The notes: generated by a model not told the origin, from the sequence alone. A DNA stretch of 64,000 nt from an uncultured Pseudomonas sp. (GCF_946886105.1 NZ_CAMPHV010000010.1:77787-141786), one strand, 5' to 3'. Shown: positions 25,920 to 35,401, numbered from the stretch's first letter. Translations and numbers: made by a program.

Positions 25920-26175
25920 GTGTCCCTCATGTCGTTGCTCAGAATGATTGCATCACTTTACCGTGCGCAGCTGCTGGCGTTTTTCTTGGCGCCTGGCGGT
26001 CGGGCTGGCTGGAGGGCGAAAGCCTGGCCTGCGGAGACAATCAAGGTGGTGATGGGTTTTCCTATCGTGCGGTAAGCCGCCACACTCATCGGAACAGGCG
26101 ATCGCCTGCTGCTGATTACATCGATGGGTATCGCTGCGCTCAACCCATCCTACGTACTTCCTTGCGATACGGAGG

Positions 26176-26592
26176 CTATGTGATGGCTTGTACTCCGGTG
26201 GCCTGTGACCATACGACTTGCCAGGCTCCATTTCTCTTCTCGTAGAGATCGGTATGCCAGTACTCGGCTCGTGGAATCTGGTGCGGGCCAAAGGTGACTT
26301 GCATGCTCGACTGGTACCGAATGGCGGCAACTTGCTCGAACAGACGCACTTCGATGTGTTGGGGATCCCAGGCGTTATAGATGAGACCGCCGGCGGCAAT
26401 TGCACCGAGGTATTGGCCTTTAGATAAAGTCATGCCAACAGGCGTGATGAGTTGAAAGTCGGGGGCGTGGAGCGGTGCCGCTAGTTCAACCTTGCGTTCA
26501 ACTAAGGCCAGCAGTCGCGCTTTCTCTATCGAACGAAGTGCATCGCATTCGTTCTGGTGGGCTGTGCTTTGCTCGTTGGAAAGTTCTGACAT
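26176..26592 (-). CDS. NTF2-like (DUF4440/SnoaL-type) protein
   Basis: A 138-residue protein with the cone-shaped NTF2 fold pattern: an N-terminal helix (SIEKARLLALVERKVELA), 'LHAPDFQLITPVGMTLSKGQYL' as the first strand region, and paired strands ending 'YWHTDLYEKRNGAWQVVWSQAT'-like, seen as WHTDLYEKRNGAWQVV. Members are enzymes or association domains; no specific function can be given. Between it and the cupin gene lie 256 bases without a gene, including a fragment of an ACCCATCCTACG-type repeat. Confidence 0.75.
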   Translation of the reverse strand: MSELSNEQSTAHQNECDALRSIEKARLLALVERKVELAAPLHAPDFQLITPVGMTLSKGQYLGAIAAGGLIYNAWDPQHIEVRLFEQVAAIRYQSSMQVTFGPHQIPRAEYWHTDLYEKRNGAWQVVWSQATGVQAIT

Positions 26593-26627
26593 GGGTGGCC
26601 TATTGGTTGAAAGGATGCCTAGTCTTG

Positions 26628-26697
26628 TAGCCCGGATGAAATCCGGGGTTTCGGTTTGATGGCCGCCGCCGATGTCCCCGGATTACATCCGGGCTAC
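26628..26697. repeat. REP pair, GTAGCCCGGATGAAATCC family
   Basis: Two 22-base arms form an inverted repeat with a 26-base spacer, between the rlmG stop and the NTF2-like gene start. Confidence 0.88.
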
Positions 26698-26717
26698 GAC
26701 AGCACGCGGCGCGGTAT

Positions 26718-27842
26718 CTACTTAACCGCTTTCAACACCACGAACTTCGGCGTCGCCGCCACCTGCTCGACGCCGCGGAACAGGCGTTTGAGCTTGGCGT
26801 GGTAGCCCAGGTGGCGGTTGCCGACTATCCAGAGTTCGCCGCCTTTGACCAGGGCCGCGCGGGCTTGCTGGAACATACGCCAGGCGAGGAAGTCGCCGAC
26901 CACTTGCTGCTGATGGAACGGCGGGTTGCACAGCACCAGGTCCAGCGAATCTTCCGCCTGTTCGGCCAGGCCGTCGCCGGCGCGGATTTCCACTGGGCGC
27001 TCGCCGAGTGCGGCGCGCCAGTTTTCCTTGGCCGATTGCACGGCCATATAGGACTCGTCGACCAGGGTCAGTTCGGCCTGGGGGCTGCCCAGGGCGTAGG
27101 CGATGCCGAGTACGCCGTTGCCGCAGCCGAGGTCGGCGACGCGAATGCGGCTAAGGTGCTTCGGCAGGTGCGGGAGGAAGGCGCGGGTGCCGATGTCCAG
27201 GCCTTCGCGGCAGAACAGGTTGGCGTGGTTGAGCAGGTCCAGCGGCGGTTGTTCCAGGCGATAGCGCGTTGGGTAGGGCGATACGGGAGCTGGTTTGGCT
27301 TCTGGGGTGGCGAACAGCAGGCGGGCTTTTTTCACCGCCAGGGAGGCCTGCATCGGGCCGATGTATTTTTCCAGCAGGTCGCCGGCGGCGCGCGGCAGGT
27401 GTTTGATCATGGCCGCGGCCATTACCTGGGCGCCTGGCGCGAGCTGGCCATGCAGGCGGATCAGTTGTTCTTCGAGCAGCGCCAGGGTCTTGGGTACGCG
27501 GATCAGCACCAGGTCGAAGGGGCTCTGGGCGGCTTCGCTGGCCGGGACGAAGGTCAACGCATCGGCGGCCAGCCGGTTGCGCGTCAGATTGGCCGTGAGT
27601 GCCAGATAGCCCAGGTGCGAATCGCCGCTGCTGGTCACGTCGGCCCGGCCGAGCAGATTGCCGGCCAGGGCGCCGAAATTGTCGTTGAGCAGCAGCACCC
27701 GTGCGTCCGCGGGCAGGCCCTGCTGATGCAGATGGTTGAGCAGATACTCATCGGCGGCGTCAAAGGCTTGAAGCGGTTCGCCCTGTTGCTCGGGATGGCG
27801 GATCAGATCGAGCTGGGCAAAAGGCGTAACGAATATAGGCAT
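26718..27842 (-). CDS. rlmG: 23S rRNA (guanine-1835-N2)-methyltransferase RlmG
   Basis: A 374-residue two-domain methyltransferase. The N-terminal half is a degenerate methyltransferase domain. The C-terminal half carries the SAM motif 'VADLGCGNGVLGIAYAL' (about residue 237) and the base-flipping motif NPPFH (about residue 307), typical of RsmC/RlmG N2-guanine enzymes. The start 'MPIFVTPFAQLDL' fits RlmG. The frame is open far upstream, but that part is antisense to fpr. Confidence 0.9.
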   Translation of the reverse strand: MPIFVTPFAQLDLIRHPEQQGEPLQAFDAADEYLLNHLHQQGLPADARVLLLNDNFGALAGNLLGRADVTSSGDSHLGYLALTANLTRNRLAADALTFVPASEAAQSPFDLVLIRVPKTLALLEEQLIRLHGQLAPGAQVMAAAMIKHLPRAAGDLLEKYIGPMQASLAVKKARLLFATPEAKPAPVSPYPTRYRLEQPPLDLLNHANLFCREGLDIGTRAFLPHLPKHLSRIRVADLGCGNGVLGIAYALGSPQAELTLVDESYMAVQSAKENWRAALGERPVEIRAGDGLAEQAEDSLDLVLCNPPFHQQQVVGDFLAWRMFQQARAALVKGGELWIVGNRHLGYHAKLKRLFRGVEQVAATPKFVVLKAVK

Positions 27843-27890
27843 ATGGGCTGCTGGTGTTTGTGGAGGGGGCTTTGCGCGACACTGGCATAG

Positions 27891-27992
27891 CAGGCCGTTG
27901 AAAACTACCTGCGTTGGCCCTCTTGATAAAAGAGAGGGGGCGTTAAAAACAGGCTTGTCTTGCCTGCCTCGCCTACGTTTTTCAACGGCCTG
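27891..27992. repeat. inverted repeat, CAGGCCGTTGAAAA family (copy 1)
   Basis: The left arm CAGGCCGTTGAAAACTACC and right arm TACGTTTTTCAACGGCCTG form a long imperfect hairpin. A small extra hairpin (CCCTCTT/AAGAGAGGG) sits inside. It lies in the divergent rlmG-fpr promoter region. A second copy is at 34758-34819. Confidence 0.8.
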
Positions 27993-28025
27993 ATAGGCAC
28001 GCGGCAAACCGGATGGGAGTGAAGT

Positions 28026-28802
28026 ATGACCGCCAGCGAAGACAAGTTCACCCGGCAGATCCTCGACAGTGTGCATGTCTGGTCGAGCAAGCTGTTCAGC
28101 CTGCGCTGTTCGCGGGATCCGACGTTTCGTTTCCGCGCCGGCCAGTTCGCCCGCCTGGGCGTGGAAAAGGCCGACGGCGGCGTGGTCTGGCGGCCCTATT
28201 CGATGGTCTCGGCGCCGCATGACGAGTTCCTCGAATTCTTTTCCATTGTGGTGCCCGGCGGCGAGTTCACCTCCGAGTTGAGCCGCCTGCGCGCCGGCGA
28301 CAGCCTGTTGGTCGAAAGGCAGGCGTATGGCTTTCTCACCCTCGACCGCTTCGTTGGCGGCCGCGACCTGTGGCTGCTGGCCAGCGGAACTGGCCTGGCG
28401 CCGTTTCTCTCGATTCTGCAGGACTTCGAAGCCTGGCAGCGCTTCGAGCGTATCGTGCTGGTCTACAGCGCCCGCACCGCCAGTGAGCTGGCCTATCAGC
28501 CGTTGATCCGGGGGCTGGGCCGGCAGCCGCACCTGGCCGAGTACGCCGACCGCCTGCGGTATTTGCCGCTGCTCACCCGCGAGCGGGCGCCCGGTTGTTT
28601 GCATGGGCGTATCACCACCTTGCTGGAAAGCGGCGAGTTGGAGCACGCCGCTGGCCTGACCCTGAGCCCCGAACATTCGCGTCTGATGCTCTGCGGCAAT
28701 CCGCAGATGATCGATGACACCCGCGCATTGTTGAAACGCCGGGACTTGCACTTGAGCCTCAGCCGCCGGCCGGGCCAGGTGGCGGTGGAGAATTATTGGT
28801 GA
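28026..28802 (+). CDS. fpr: ferredoxin/flavodoxin--NADP+ reductase
   Basis: A 258-residue FNR-type flavoprotein. The FAD-binding 'RPYSMVSAP' motif is near residue 57, the NADP-binding 'LLASGTGLAPFLSIL' near 120, and the C-terminus ends in the family-typical 'VENYW'. It moves electrons between NADPH and ferredoxin or flavodoxin, usually in oxidative-stress defence and iron handling. Its stop overlaps by ten bases the stop of the convergent histidine kinase gene. Confidence 0.92.
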   Translation: MTASEDKFTRQILDSVHVWSSKLFSLRCSRDPTFRFRAGQFARLGVEKADGGVVWRPYSMVSAPHDEFLEFFSIVVPGGEFTSELSRLRAGDSLLVERQAYGFLTLDRFVGGRDLWLLASGTGLAPFLSILQDFEAWQRFERIVLVYSARTASELAYQPLIRGLGRQPHLAEYADRLRYLPLLTRERAPGCLHGRITTLLESGELEHAAGLTLSPEHSRLMLCGNPQMIDDTRALLKRRDLHLSLSRRPGQVAVENYW

Positions 28803-31264
28803 GGCGCGGGCGGCGCAGGGTCCGTATCGGGTTCGGCGGCGTCTGGCGCGGCGATGTCCGGTGCGACGACGCCCGACGCATCGGCGCCCGACGTATTCGG
28901 CTGGGGCTCGAGGGCGGTCGGTGCGCATAGCGGCAAGCGGATCGCGAAACGCACGCCCCAGCCCAGTTGGCTGGCGACTTCCAGCTTGCCGCCGAGCACG
29001 CCGGTGACCAGGTTGTGCACGATATTCAAACCCAAGCCGCTGCCGCCCTGACCCAGGCGGGTGGTGAAGAACGGATCGAAGATCCGCGGCAGGTTCTCGG
29101 GGGAGATGCCGTGGCCGTTGTCGGAGAGCGTCAATTCGATCCAGCCGTTTTCATAGGGGAACGCATAGAGTCCGATCTTGCCGTGTTCCAGGCCGCTGAG
29201 ACCATGGATCAGGGCGTTATTGATCAGGTTCACCAGCACCTGGCCGAGGGCGCCGGGATAGCTGTCCAGCTCGATGCTGTCGTCGATATTGCTGTCGATC
29301 ACGAAGGGGGTTTTCTTCAGCGTCGGGCCCAGGGTGATAAGGATTTCCTTGACCACTTCGCTGAGCTGGAAGGTGCGCCGTTGGGCGCTGGCCTGGTCGA
29401 CCGCGACCTGTTTGAAGCTGGTGATCAGTTCGCTGGCACGGCGCAGGTTGCGCACCAGGATGTCGGTGGCGGTCTTGTTGTCCTGCAGGAATTTATCCAG
29501 CATCGAGCGCTTGAGCGCGCCGGCGCCGACCGCCGCGGCGATGTCGCGGCTGTAGTCCTCCAGGGTGCTGGCGGCCATCAGGCTGTTGCCGACCGGGGTG
29601 TTGAGTTCGTGGGCGATGCCGGCGACCAGCGAGCCCAAGGCCGCGAGCTTTTCGCTCTGCACCAGTTCGTTCTGCGCGTGCTGCAGGGTGCCCATGGCCT
29701 TGCTCAATTCCACGTTGCTGCGGCTCAGCGCTTCGGTGCGCTCATTGACCCGTTGTTCCAGGCTGGCGTTCAGCTCGCGGTAGGCCAGCTCGGCGCGTTT
29801 CTGCTCGGTGACGTCGATATCCATGCTGACGAACTGCTGGCTGCCGTCCGCGGCCGGGATGCTGAAGGTGGTGGTCAGCACATAGATGTGTCGATCGGGG
29901 CTGAGCTTCAGTTCGCTGAGATAAGGGCCGACCGGGATGCCTTTGGCCGCCTCGCCGAGGCTGGCGAGAAACATTGCCTGCTGCCCGGGGGTGTGGAACA
30001 GCTGATCGAGGGTTTTGCCCAGCGCATCGTCGCGGGCGATCCCGTAGATATTCTCGCTGGCATGGTTCCACAGCAACACGCGGCCATCGGCATCGAACCA
30101 GCGCACCGCGACGTTGGGCGTGTATTCCAGCGTGGCGAGCAGGCGGTCCTCGCTTTCGTGCAGGCTCTTGGCGGTATCGAGCAGCGCCTGTTCGCGCTCA
30201 TGGATGGCCGCAACCATGCGTTGCAGGCTGCTGCGCAGGATATTCAGCTCGCGGATATGGCTGCTTTCCATGGGCAGGTCGTAGTTGCCGTTGGCGATTT
30301 CGCCGACGTGCCGGGTGAACTGCGAAATGCGCCGCGCCAGCGACCAGCTGGTGCTGCCGGCGATCACCAGGGCCGCGGCCAGGGCCAGGCCGAAGGCGAT
30401 CAGGATGCGCCGCCAGGTGGTGTCGATCAGTTCGTGGGCGACCTCCTGTGGTTGCGCCACCAGTACCTGCCAGTCCGGGCCCTCGACCTGGCGCGCCAGG
30501 CCGAGCAGTTGCTCGCCGGCAAAACTGAAGGAACGCACCGAAGGGTCATGCAGCACTTGCAGGTGGCCGAGGTTGAGCTGCTGGCCGGCCTGGGTGTCCT
30601 GGGAGTCGGCGATCAATTGGTGTTGGCGGTCGAGGATGCGGATCTGCAGGCTGCCATCCTGGCTCAGTTGGCGCGCCAGTTCGGGCAGCGGGCTGATCGC
30701 CACTTCGCCGACCAGGATGCGCTGGTCCACCGGCTGGGCGAGGGCCACTGCGAGGCGCGCGCTGATGGTCGACAGAAAACTGTTGGACCATACGCCTTGC
30801 CTGCTCGTCTGCGCCTGGCGCACGAAGTCGCGGGCGGAGATATCCAGGCCGAACAGGTTCTGGCGCAGCCCGCGTTTGCTCGCGGGCAGGCCGATGGCGT
30901 CGACCCGGCCGTCGTTGTCGGTGAGGTAGATGGCTTCGTAGAAGTCCGAGGTGTCGGCATAGGTGTCGAGCAGGGTCTGGATCTGTGCCGAGTCGAGTTG
31001 CGGGTTGCTGAGGAACAGCTGGGCCAGGGAACCGAGCTCGCGGTTGGCGATATTGAAGTGTCGTTCCAGCTGGCGCGCGATCGAGTCGGCGGCGAAGCCC
31101 TGGCGGGTCTCCACGTCCTGCAGCATCAGTGGTTCGTAGTACAGGCGGAACAACAGGCCCAGGGTCAGCACCGGAATGCAGGCGACCAGCACGAAACGGC
31201 TGGCCAGGGTCAGCAGCAACGGACGGCTGCGGCGCCGCTTAGTCGAGGCTGCGGAAGCGCCCAT
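28793..31264 (-). CDS. sensor histidine kinase (periplasmic sensor, HAMP-like, PAS, HisKA)
   Basis: An 823-residue kinase. Membrane helices at about 20-42 and 285-310 enclose a Cache-like periplasmic domain. A HAMP-like linker, a PAS domain (about 375-490) and a coiled coil follow. The phospho-acceptor box is 'GIAHELNTPVGNSL' (His near 571), and the ATPase has 'DNGHGISPENLPRIFDPFFTTR' features (DNGHG, FDPFFTT) and 'GGSGLGLNIVHNL'. No receiver domain is present. The Pro/Ala/Asp-rich tail of about 45 residues is unusual. Its start overlaps the upstream binding-lipoprotein gene by 26 bases, which indicates translational coupling. Confidence 0.88.
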   Translation of the reverse strand: MGASAASTKRRRSRPLLLTLASRFVLVACIPVLTLGLLFRLYYEPLMLQDVETRQGFAADSIARQLERHFNIANRELGSLAQLFLSNPQLDSAQIQTLLDTYADTSDFYEAIYLTDNDGRVDAIGLPASKRGLRQNLFGLDISARDFVRQAQTSRQGVWSNSFLSTISARLAVALAQPVDQRILVGEVAISPLPELARQLSQDGSLQIRILDRQHQLIADSQDTQAGQQLNLGHLQVLHDPSVRSFSFAGEQLLGLARQVEGPDWQVLVAQPQEVAHELIDTTWRRILIAFGLALAAALVIAGSTSWSLARRISQFTRHVGEIANGNYDLPMESSHIRELNILRSSLQRMVAAIHEREQALLDTAKSLHESEDRLLATLEYTPNVAVRWFDADGRVLLWNHASENIYGIARDDALGKTLDQLFHTPGQQAMFLASLGEAAKGIPVGPYLSELKLSPDRHIYVLTTTFSIPAADGSQQFVSMDIDVTEQKRAELAYRELNASLEQRVNERTEALSRSNVELSKAMGTLQHAQNELVQSEKLAALGSLVAGIAHELNTPVGNSLMAASTLEDYSRDIAAAVGAGALKRSMLDKFLQDNKTATDILVRNLRRASELITSFKQVAVDQASAQRRTFQLSEVVKEILITLGPTLKKTPFVIDSNIDDSIELDSYPGALGQVLVNLINNALIHGLSGLEHGKIGLYAFPYENGWIELTLSDNGHGISPENLPRIFDPFFTTRLGQGGSGLGLNIVHNLVTGVLGGKLEVASQLGWGVRFAIRLPLCAPTALEPQPNTSGADASGVVAPDIAAPDAAEPDTDPAPPAPHQ

Positions 31265-32381
31265 CGCGCACCACCATGGGATAGAGACGGTTATCGCTGT
31301 CGCCGAAATCGTCGAAAACGATCGGCCGCTGTAAGCCGTGGAACCGGCGGATGCGCAGCAAGGCCTGCTTGGGTTGTTCGCCGGGCAAGCGTTGGCGCAG
31401 GGCCGAGATCAATACGCGGGTGGCGTTGTAGGTGGTGATCGCCGCGGTGTCGACGCCCTGGTTGAAGCGGGCCTGGTAGTGCTGTTCGAACTCGAGGAAC
31501 TCGTGCGACTGGTCGTTCAGGTCGAAGGCCTGCGCGGTGAGGATGCCTTCCACCGCGCGTCCGCCCATTTCCAGCAGGGCGTCGGCCGCGGCCCAGCCCG
31601 GCGTGGCGAGCTTGATCTGCGGGCTGCGTTGGCGCAAATGGGTGGCCAACAGGGCGGTATCCAGGGCGCTGCTGATTACCACCACCGCCGCGGGTTGGTT
31701 GGCCAGGGCGCGTTGCGCCAGGTCGACGAAATCGGTGTCGCGGTCGCGGCTGAACTCCACCACCAGGTCCACCTCGCCGCCGGCTGCACGCAGATGATCG
31801 GTGAAGTCGGCGAGCCAGGGACGGGTGAAACTGTGGTTGCTCAGCTCGACGATCACGTTGACCCGTTGCACGCCGTATTGCCGCTGCAGGTGGGTGACGA
31901 TATCGCGGGCGTCCGGGTTCTCGTGGCTGAGGATGCGGAAGAACTGGTCGTCACGCCCGGCCAGCAAGGGGCTCAGCGGTGTGCCGCCCATCAACAGAAT
32001 GCCGGCCGCGGTGAACTGCGGGGCCAGTTGTTCGGCGATGGTGCTGGTCATCGGCCCCAGCGCGGCATCCACCCGGGAGGCGATCAACTCCGCCGCCACT
32101 TGCTTGGCGCGCTCGGGGTCGGAAGCGTCGTCGCGAAACAGCAGCTCGATGCGCCGGCCCTGGACGCCACCGGTGGCATTGGCCTGTTCGACGGCCAGTT
32201 GCATGCCGTTGCGCCCGGCGATGCCCAGGCTGGCGCTGGGGCCGGAGACATCGACTATCACCCCCAGGCGCAGGGGTTGCGGCTCGCGGGTTTCGTCGTC
32301 GCAGGCGGCCAGCAGCAGGCCGGCGCAGAGCATCAGTACGCCAAGCGGTCGGTGGGGTGGGACGGTCGTGATCATGGCCAT
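31239..32381 (-). CDS. periplasmic branched-chain-type ligand-binding lipoprotein
   Basis: A 380-residue type I periplasmic binding protein (LivJ-like, Peripla_BP_6). A lipoprotein signal ends in LLLAAC (Cys near 26). 'LGVIVDVSGPSASLGIAGRNG' features (VDVSGP, GRNGMQLAVEQAN) open the mature domain. No permease or ATPase genes are nearby. It sits between a c-di-GMP response regulator and a histidine kinase, so it probably presents a ligand to the kinase rather than feeding a transporter; this is inference from context. Confidence 0.85.
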   Translation of the reverse strand: MAMITTVPPHRPLGVLMLCAGLLLAACDDETREPQPLRLGVIVDVSGPSASLGIAGRNGMQLAVEQANATGGVQGRRIELLFRDDASDPERAKQVAAELIASRVDAALGPMTSTIAEQLAPQFTAAGILLMGGTPLSPLLAGRDDQFFRILSHENPDARDIVTHLQRQYGVQRVNVIVELSNHSFTRPWLADFTDHLRAAGGEVDLVVEFSRDRDTDFVDLAQRALANQPAAVVVISSALDTALLATHLRQRSPQIKLATPGWAAADALLEMGGRAVEGILTAQAFDLNDQSHEFLEFEQHYQARFNQGVDTAAITTYNATRVLISALRQRLPGEQPKQALLRIRRFHGLQRPIVFDDFGDSDNRLYPMVVRDGRFRSLD

Positions 32382-32487
32382 TGCGCACAGCTGTCGGGTG
32401 AGTGGGCACAGGCGCCGCCGCGAACGTGCGGGCGGGCCGCCGGTAAAGCCGCGCGCGCCCGGTTCGCCGACCAGGCGTCTGCCGCGT

Positions 32488-34707
32488 TCAAGCCTTGCCG
32501 GCGTCGATATAGCTCAGCAGCGCCGCCAGCTCGAGCGGCTTGGCGAACAGATAGCCCTGGCCCTCGTGGCAGCCCATCTGCTTGAGTACATTGGCCTGGG
32601 TTTCCTGTTCGATGCCTTCGGCGATCAACTCCAGTTGCAGGCTGCGGCCGAGCTGGACGATGGTTTCCACGATGCGCCGGCTGCCATCGCTTTGCTCCAT
32701 GTGGTGGATGAAACTGAGGTCGATCTTCAAGCGGTCGACATTCAATTGTTCGAGGTAACTGAGTGAGGAGAAACCGGTGCCGAAATCGTCGACGGCGATG
32801 CTTACGCCGAGCTGCTTGATGCGATCGAGCAGGTCGATCATGAAATCGGCTTCGAGCATGGCCACCGACTCGGTGATTTCCAATTCCAGGAGCCGGGGGT
32901 CGACGCCGCTGTCGTCGAGCGCGCGTGTCAGGGTCTCAAGGAAGTCGGGCTGACGGAACTGCGCCACCGACACGTTGACCGCCATGCGCAGCTTCAGGCC
33001 GCTGTGCTGGTTGATCTGTTGCAGGTCGCGACAGGCGCTGCGCAGCACCCATTCGCCGAGGGCGACGATCAGCCCGGAGCTTTCCGCCAGAGGGATGAAC
33101 TGCGCCGGCGAGACGAACTGGCCGTCGTCCTTGCGCCAGCGCAACAGCGCTTCCATACCGATCAGCTGGCGTGTGCTCAGGCACACCTGGGGCTGGTAAA
33201 CCACGAACAGCTGCTCGTGCTCGAAGGCGCTGCGCAATTCCTGCAACAGCTGCACGCGGGCGCGGGTTTCCATTTCCATGGCGCGGGTGAAATGGCTGAT
33301 CTTGCCGCGCTCGTGTTGTTTGCCGTGCTTGAGCGCGATATTCGCCGCCTTCAGCGCCTCGCTGCCGCTGCCGTCGATCTGGTCCAGGCAGGTCAGACCG
33401 ATGGTGGTGGTCAGGTTCTGGCTCAGATTGGCGAAGCACAGCGGTTGGTGGAACAGCCTGCCGAGGGTGTCGGCATTGGCCACCTGGTTGCTCGCGAGAA
33501 TGCCGAACACATCGCCGGCCACCCGCGCCAGCAGGGTGCCGGTCGGCAGTTGCTGCTGCAAGCGCTCGACCACCGCGGCGAGCAGGGCGTCGCCGTGCTG
33601 ATGGCCTAGGGTGTCGTTGAGTTCGGAGAAGCCGTCGATGTCGATCAGCGCCAGGGTGCTGTCGCCGGGGTTGGCGCCGGCCAGGGCGAAATCCAGGGCG
33701 TTGATCAGCGCCAGGCGGTTGGGAATGTGCAGCAATTGATCGTTATAGGCGTGATCCTTGAGCTGGCTGAGCAGCAGCACGTTGTCCAGGGTGACGATGA
33801 TATTGCTGCAGAACACCTCCAGCAGTTGCCGGTCCAGTTCGCTCAACGGCCGTTCGGTTTGCAGGTAGGCGGCCATATGGTTATGACCCTGGCCGGGGAA
33901 GAACAGGGTGGTCGAATGGCTGCCGAACAGGTTGCGGCGTTCGTTCAGGGTCTGGCTCAGCGCCTGGGCAACGGCCTGGTTGGGGAGCTGGTCGAGTTGT
34001 TTGTCGATGCAGTCGGTCAGGCTGCCGGCAGCGGCCACGATCAAGGCATGGTCGGGCGACGATTGGTGGTCGTAGGCGCACACCACGCCCTCGGGCGGCA
34101 GGCCGAACAAGCCGCAGATCTGGGTGATGATGCCGGCGGCGAACTCGCTCACGCCTTGGCGCGCGAGCAGGTGGCTGCTGGCGCGGATCACCATGCCCAG
34201 GCCGCGCCGGCTGGTATTGATGGTGTGGATCTGGTCGTAGCTGCGGATCGCTGCGGTCAGCGCGGTGTACAGGCGGTTGCGGGTCAGTTCCGACTTGGTC
34301 TTGTAGTCGTTGATGTCGTAGTCGCGGATCGCCTCCATCTCCGGGGCGTAGCCGGGCTGGCCGGTGCGCAGGATGATCCGCGCTTCGCTGTTGTGCAGTT
34401 CATCGCGGATGCGCCGCACCAGATGCAACCCGGCGTGTTCCGACTCCATCACCACGTCCAGCAGAATCACCGCCACCTGGGGTTGTTCGTTCAATATGTC
34501 GATGGCTTGGGTCGCCGAATAGGCATGCAGGAAGCTAAGGGGGCGTTCGAGGATCTCGGTATTGGCCAGCGCGAAGCAGGTGGACTGGTGCACGTCCTGG
34601 TCGTCGTCGACGATCAGCACATACCAACAGGGCCCGGCATCGCTCTCGTCTTCAGGGCGGGCTTCATCGTCGAAAGAGAACAGCTCGTCTTCTGCTGAAT
34701 CGCTCAT
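32488..34707 (-). CDS. response regulator with DUF3369, degenerate GGDEF and EAL domains
   Basis: A 739-residue protein. An acidic N-terminus is followed by a receiver domain (VLIVDDDQDV near 31; phospho-acceptor Asp in 'VILLDVVME' near 77), DUF3369 (about 165-310), GGDEF (about 340-480) and EAL (about 490-735). The GGDEF site reads RVAGDVFGI in place of GGDEF, so cyclase activity is unlikely. The EAL domain keeps EALLRW, 'ELEITES', DDFGTGFSS, 'LKID' and AEGIEQ, so phosphodiesterase activity is expected. The ATG at 34707 begins the protein proper. It is the first gene of the three-gene module. Confidence 0.9.
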   Translation of the reverse strand: MSDSAEDELFSFDDEARPEDESDAGPCWYVLIVDDDQDVHQSTCFALANTEILERPLSFLHAYSATQAIDILNEQPQVAVILLDVVMESEHAGLHLVRRIRDELHNSEARIILRTGQPGYAPEMEAIRDYDINDYKTKSELTRNRLYTALTAAIRSYDQIHTINTSRRGLGMVIRASSHLLARQGVSEFAAGIITQICGLFGLPPEGVVCAYDHQSSPDHALIVAAAGSLTDCIDKQLDQLPNQAVAQALSQTLNERRNLFGSHSTTLFFPGQGHNHMAAYLQTERPLSELDRQLLEVFCSNIIVTLDNVLLLSQLKDHAYNDQLLHIPNRLALINALDFALAGANPGDSTLALIDIDGFSELNDTLGHQHGDALLAAVVERLQQQLPTGTLLARVAGDVFGILASNQVANADTLGRLFHQPLCFANLSQNLTTTIGLTCLDQIDGSGSEALKAANIALKHGKQHERGKISHFTRAMEMETRARVQLLQELRSAFEHEQLFVVYQPQVCLSTRQLIGMEALLRWRKDDGQFVSPAQFIPLAESSGLIVALGEWVLRSACRDLQQINQHSGLKLRMAVNVSVAQFRQPDFLETLTRALDDSGVDPRLLELEITESVAMLEADFMIDLLDRIKQLGVSIAVDDFGTGFSSLSYLEQLNVDRLKIDLSFIHHMEQSDGSRRIVETIVQLGRSLQLELIAEGIEQETQANVLKQMGCHEGQGYLFAKPLELAALLSYIDAGKA

Positions 34708-34757
34708 CTGTCGGCCTTGTAAGTTAGGGGTACGTCCGCTCCGGCCTTGGCGGCTAA

Positions 34758-34819
34758 CAGGCCGTTGAAAAACTACCTGCGTTGGCAAGACTGCGTCGCC
34801 TACGTTTTTCAACAGCCTG
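34758..34819. repeat. inverted repeat, CAGGCCGTTGAAAA family (copy 2)
   Basis: Arms CAGGCCGTTGAAAAACTACC and GTTTTTCAACAGCCTG form a hairpin upstream of the response-regulator gene. It matches 27891-27992 but lacks the internal insertion. Confidence 0.8.
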
Positions 34820-34987
34820 CTAAGTTCTGCGGGTCTATTCGATCGCCCGCTTCCATGGCATGACAAGCGCGCTACCAGGCGTTGCCCGGTGCAACGTCTG
34901 GCAGCCCGCCGAGCCTATTTGTCAGTCTAGGTTAAAAATTCAGGCACATAGGCAAGTGCGTTCGACGGTTTGCGGACGATACGTGGC

Positions 34988-35401
34988 CTACAGGCGTTTT
35001 TGCGGGTCTTTGAGCAGGTCGCGGATTTCCCCGAGCAGCACTTCTTCCGGGCTCGGCGCAGGCGGCAGGCTGGGCGCCACGGCTTCTTCGCGCTTGAGGC
35101 GGTTGAGTGCTTTGACCCCGACGAAGATGGCAAAGGCGACGATCACGAAGTCGATGACCGTCTGGATGAATTTGCCATAGGCCAGGGTGACCGCTGGCGT
35201 CTCGCCCGTGGCGGCCTTGAGGATGATGGCCAGGTCGGAGAAATCCACCCCGCCGATCAGCACACCCAGCGGCGGCATGATGATATCGCCGACGAAAGAC
35301 GAGACTATTTTGCCGAACGCCGCGCCTATGATGATGCCGACAGCCATGTCGACCACGTTGCCCTTGACGGCGAAAGCCTTGAATTCACTGAGTATGTTCA
35401 T
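34988..35401 (-). CDS. mscL: large-conductance mechanosensitive channel MscL
   Basis: A 137-residue MscL. It begins '[20 protein letters not shown]' (seen as [17 protein letters not shown]), with TM1 at about 15-45, a periplasmic loop, TM2 at about 75-97 and a C-terminal helical bundle. The pentamer opens under membrane tension to release solutes during hypo-osmotic shock. The ATG at 35401 with AGGA upstream gives the canonical start; an ATG 16 codons earlier is in frame. Confidence 0.96.
   Translation of the reverse strand: MNILSEFKAFAVKGNVVDMAVGIIIGAAFGKIVSSFVGDIIMPPLGVLIGGVDFSDLAIILKAATGETPAVTLAYGKFIQTVIDFVIVAFAIFVGVKALNRLKREEAVAPSLPPAPSPEEVLLGEIRDLLKDPQKRL

Noticed and set aside
27843..28928. 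The N-terminal extension of the rlmG frame up to 28928.
   Set aside because: It is antisense to fpr and has no homology-like features; RlmG starts at 27842 with the family-typical sequence.
28967..31438. An 823-codon + strand frame opposite the histidine kinase.
   Set aside because: Antisense shadow of a high-GC gene; no ribosome site and no recognisable domain.
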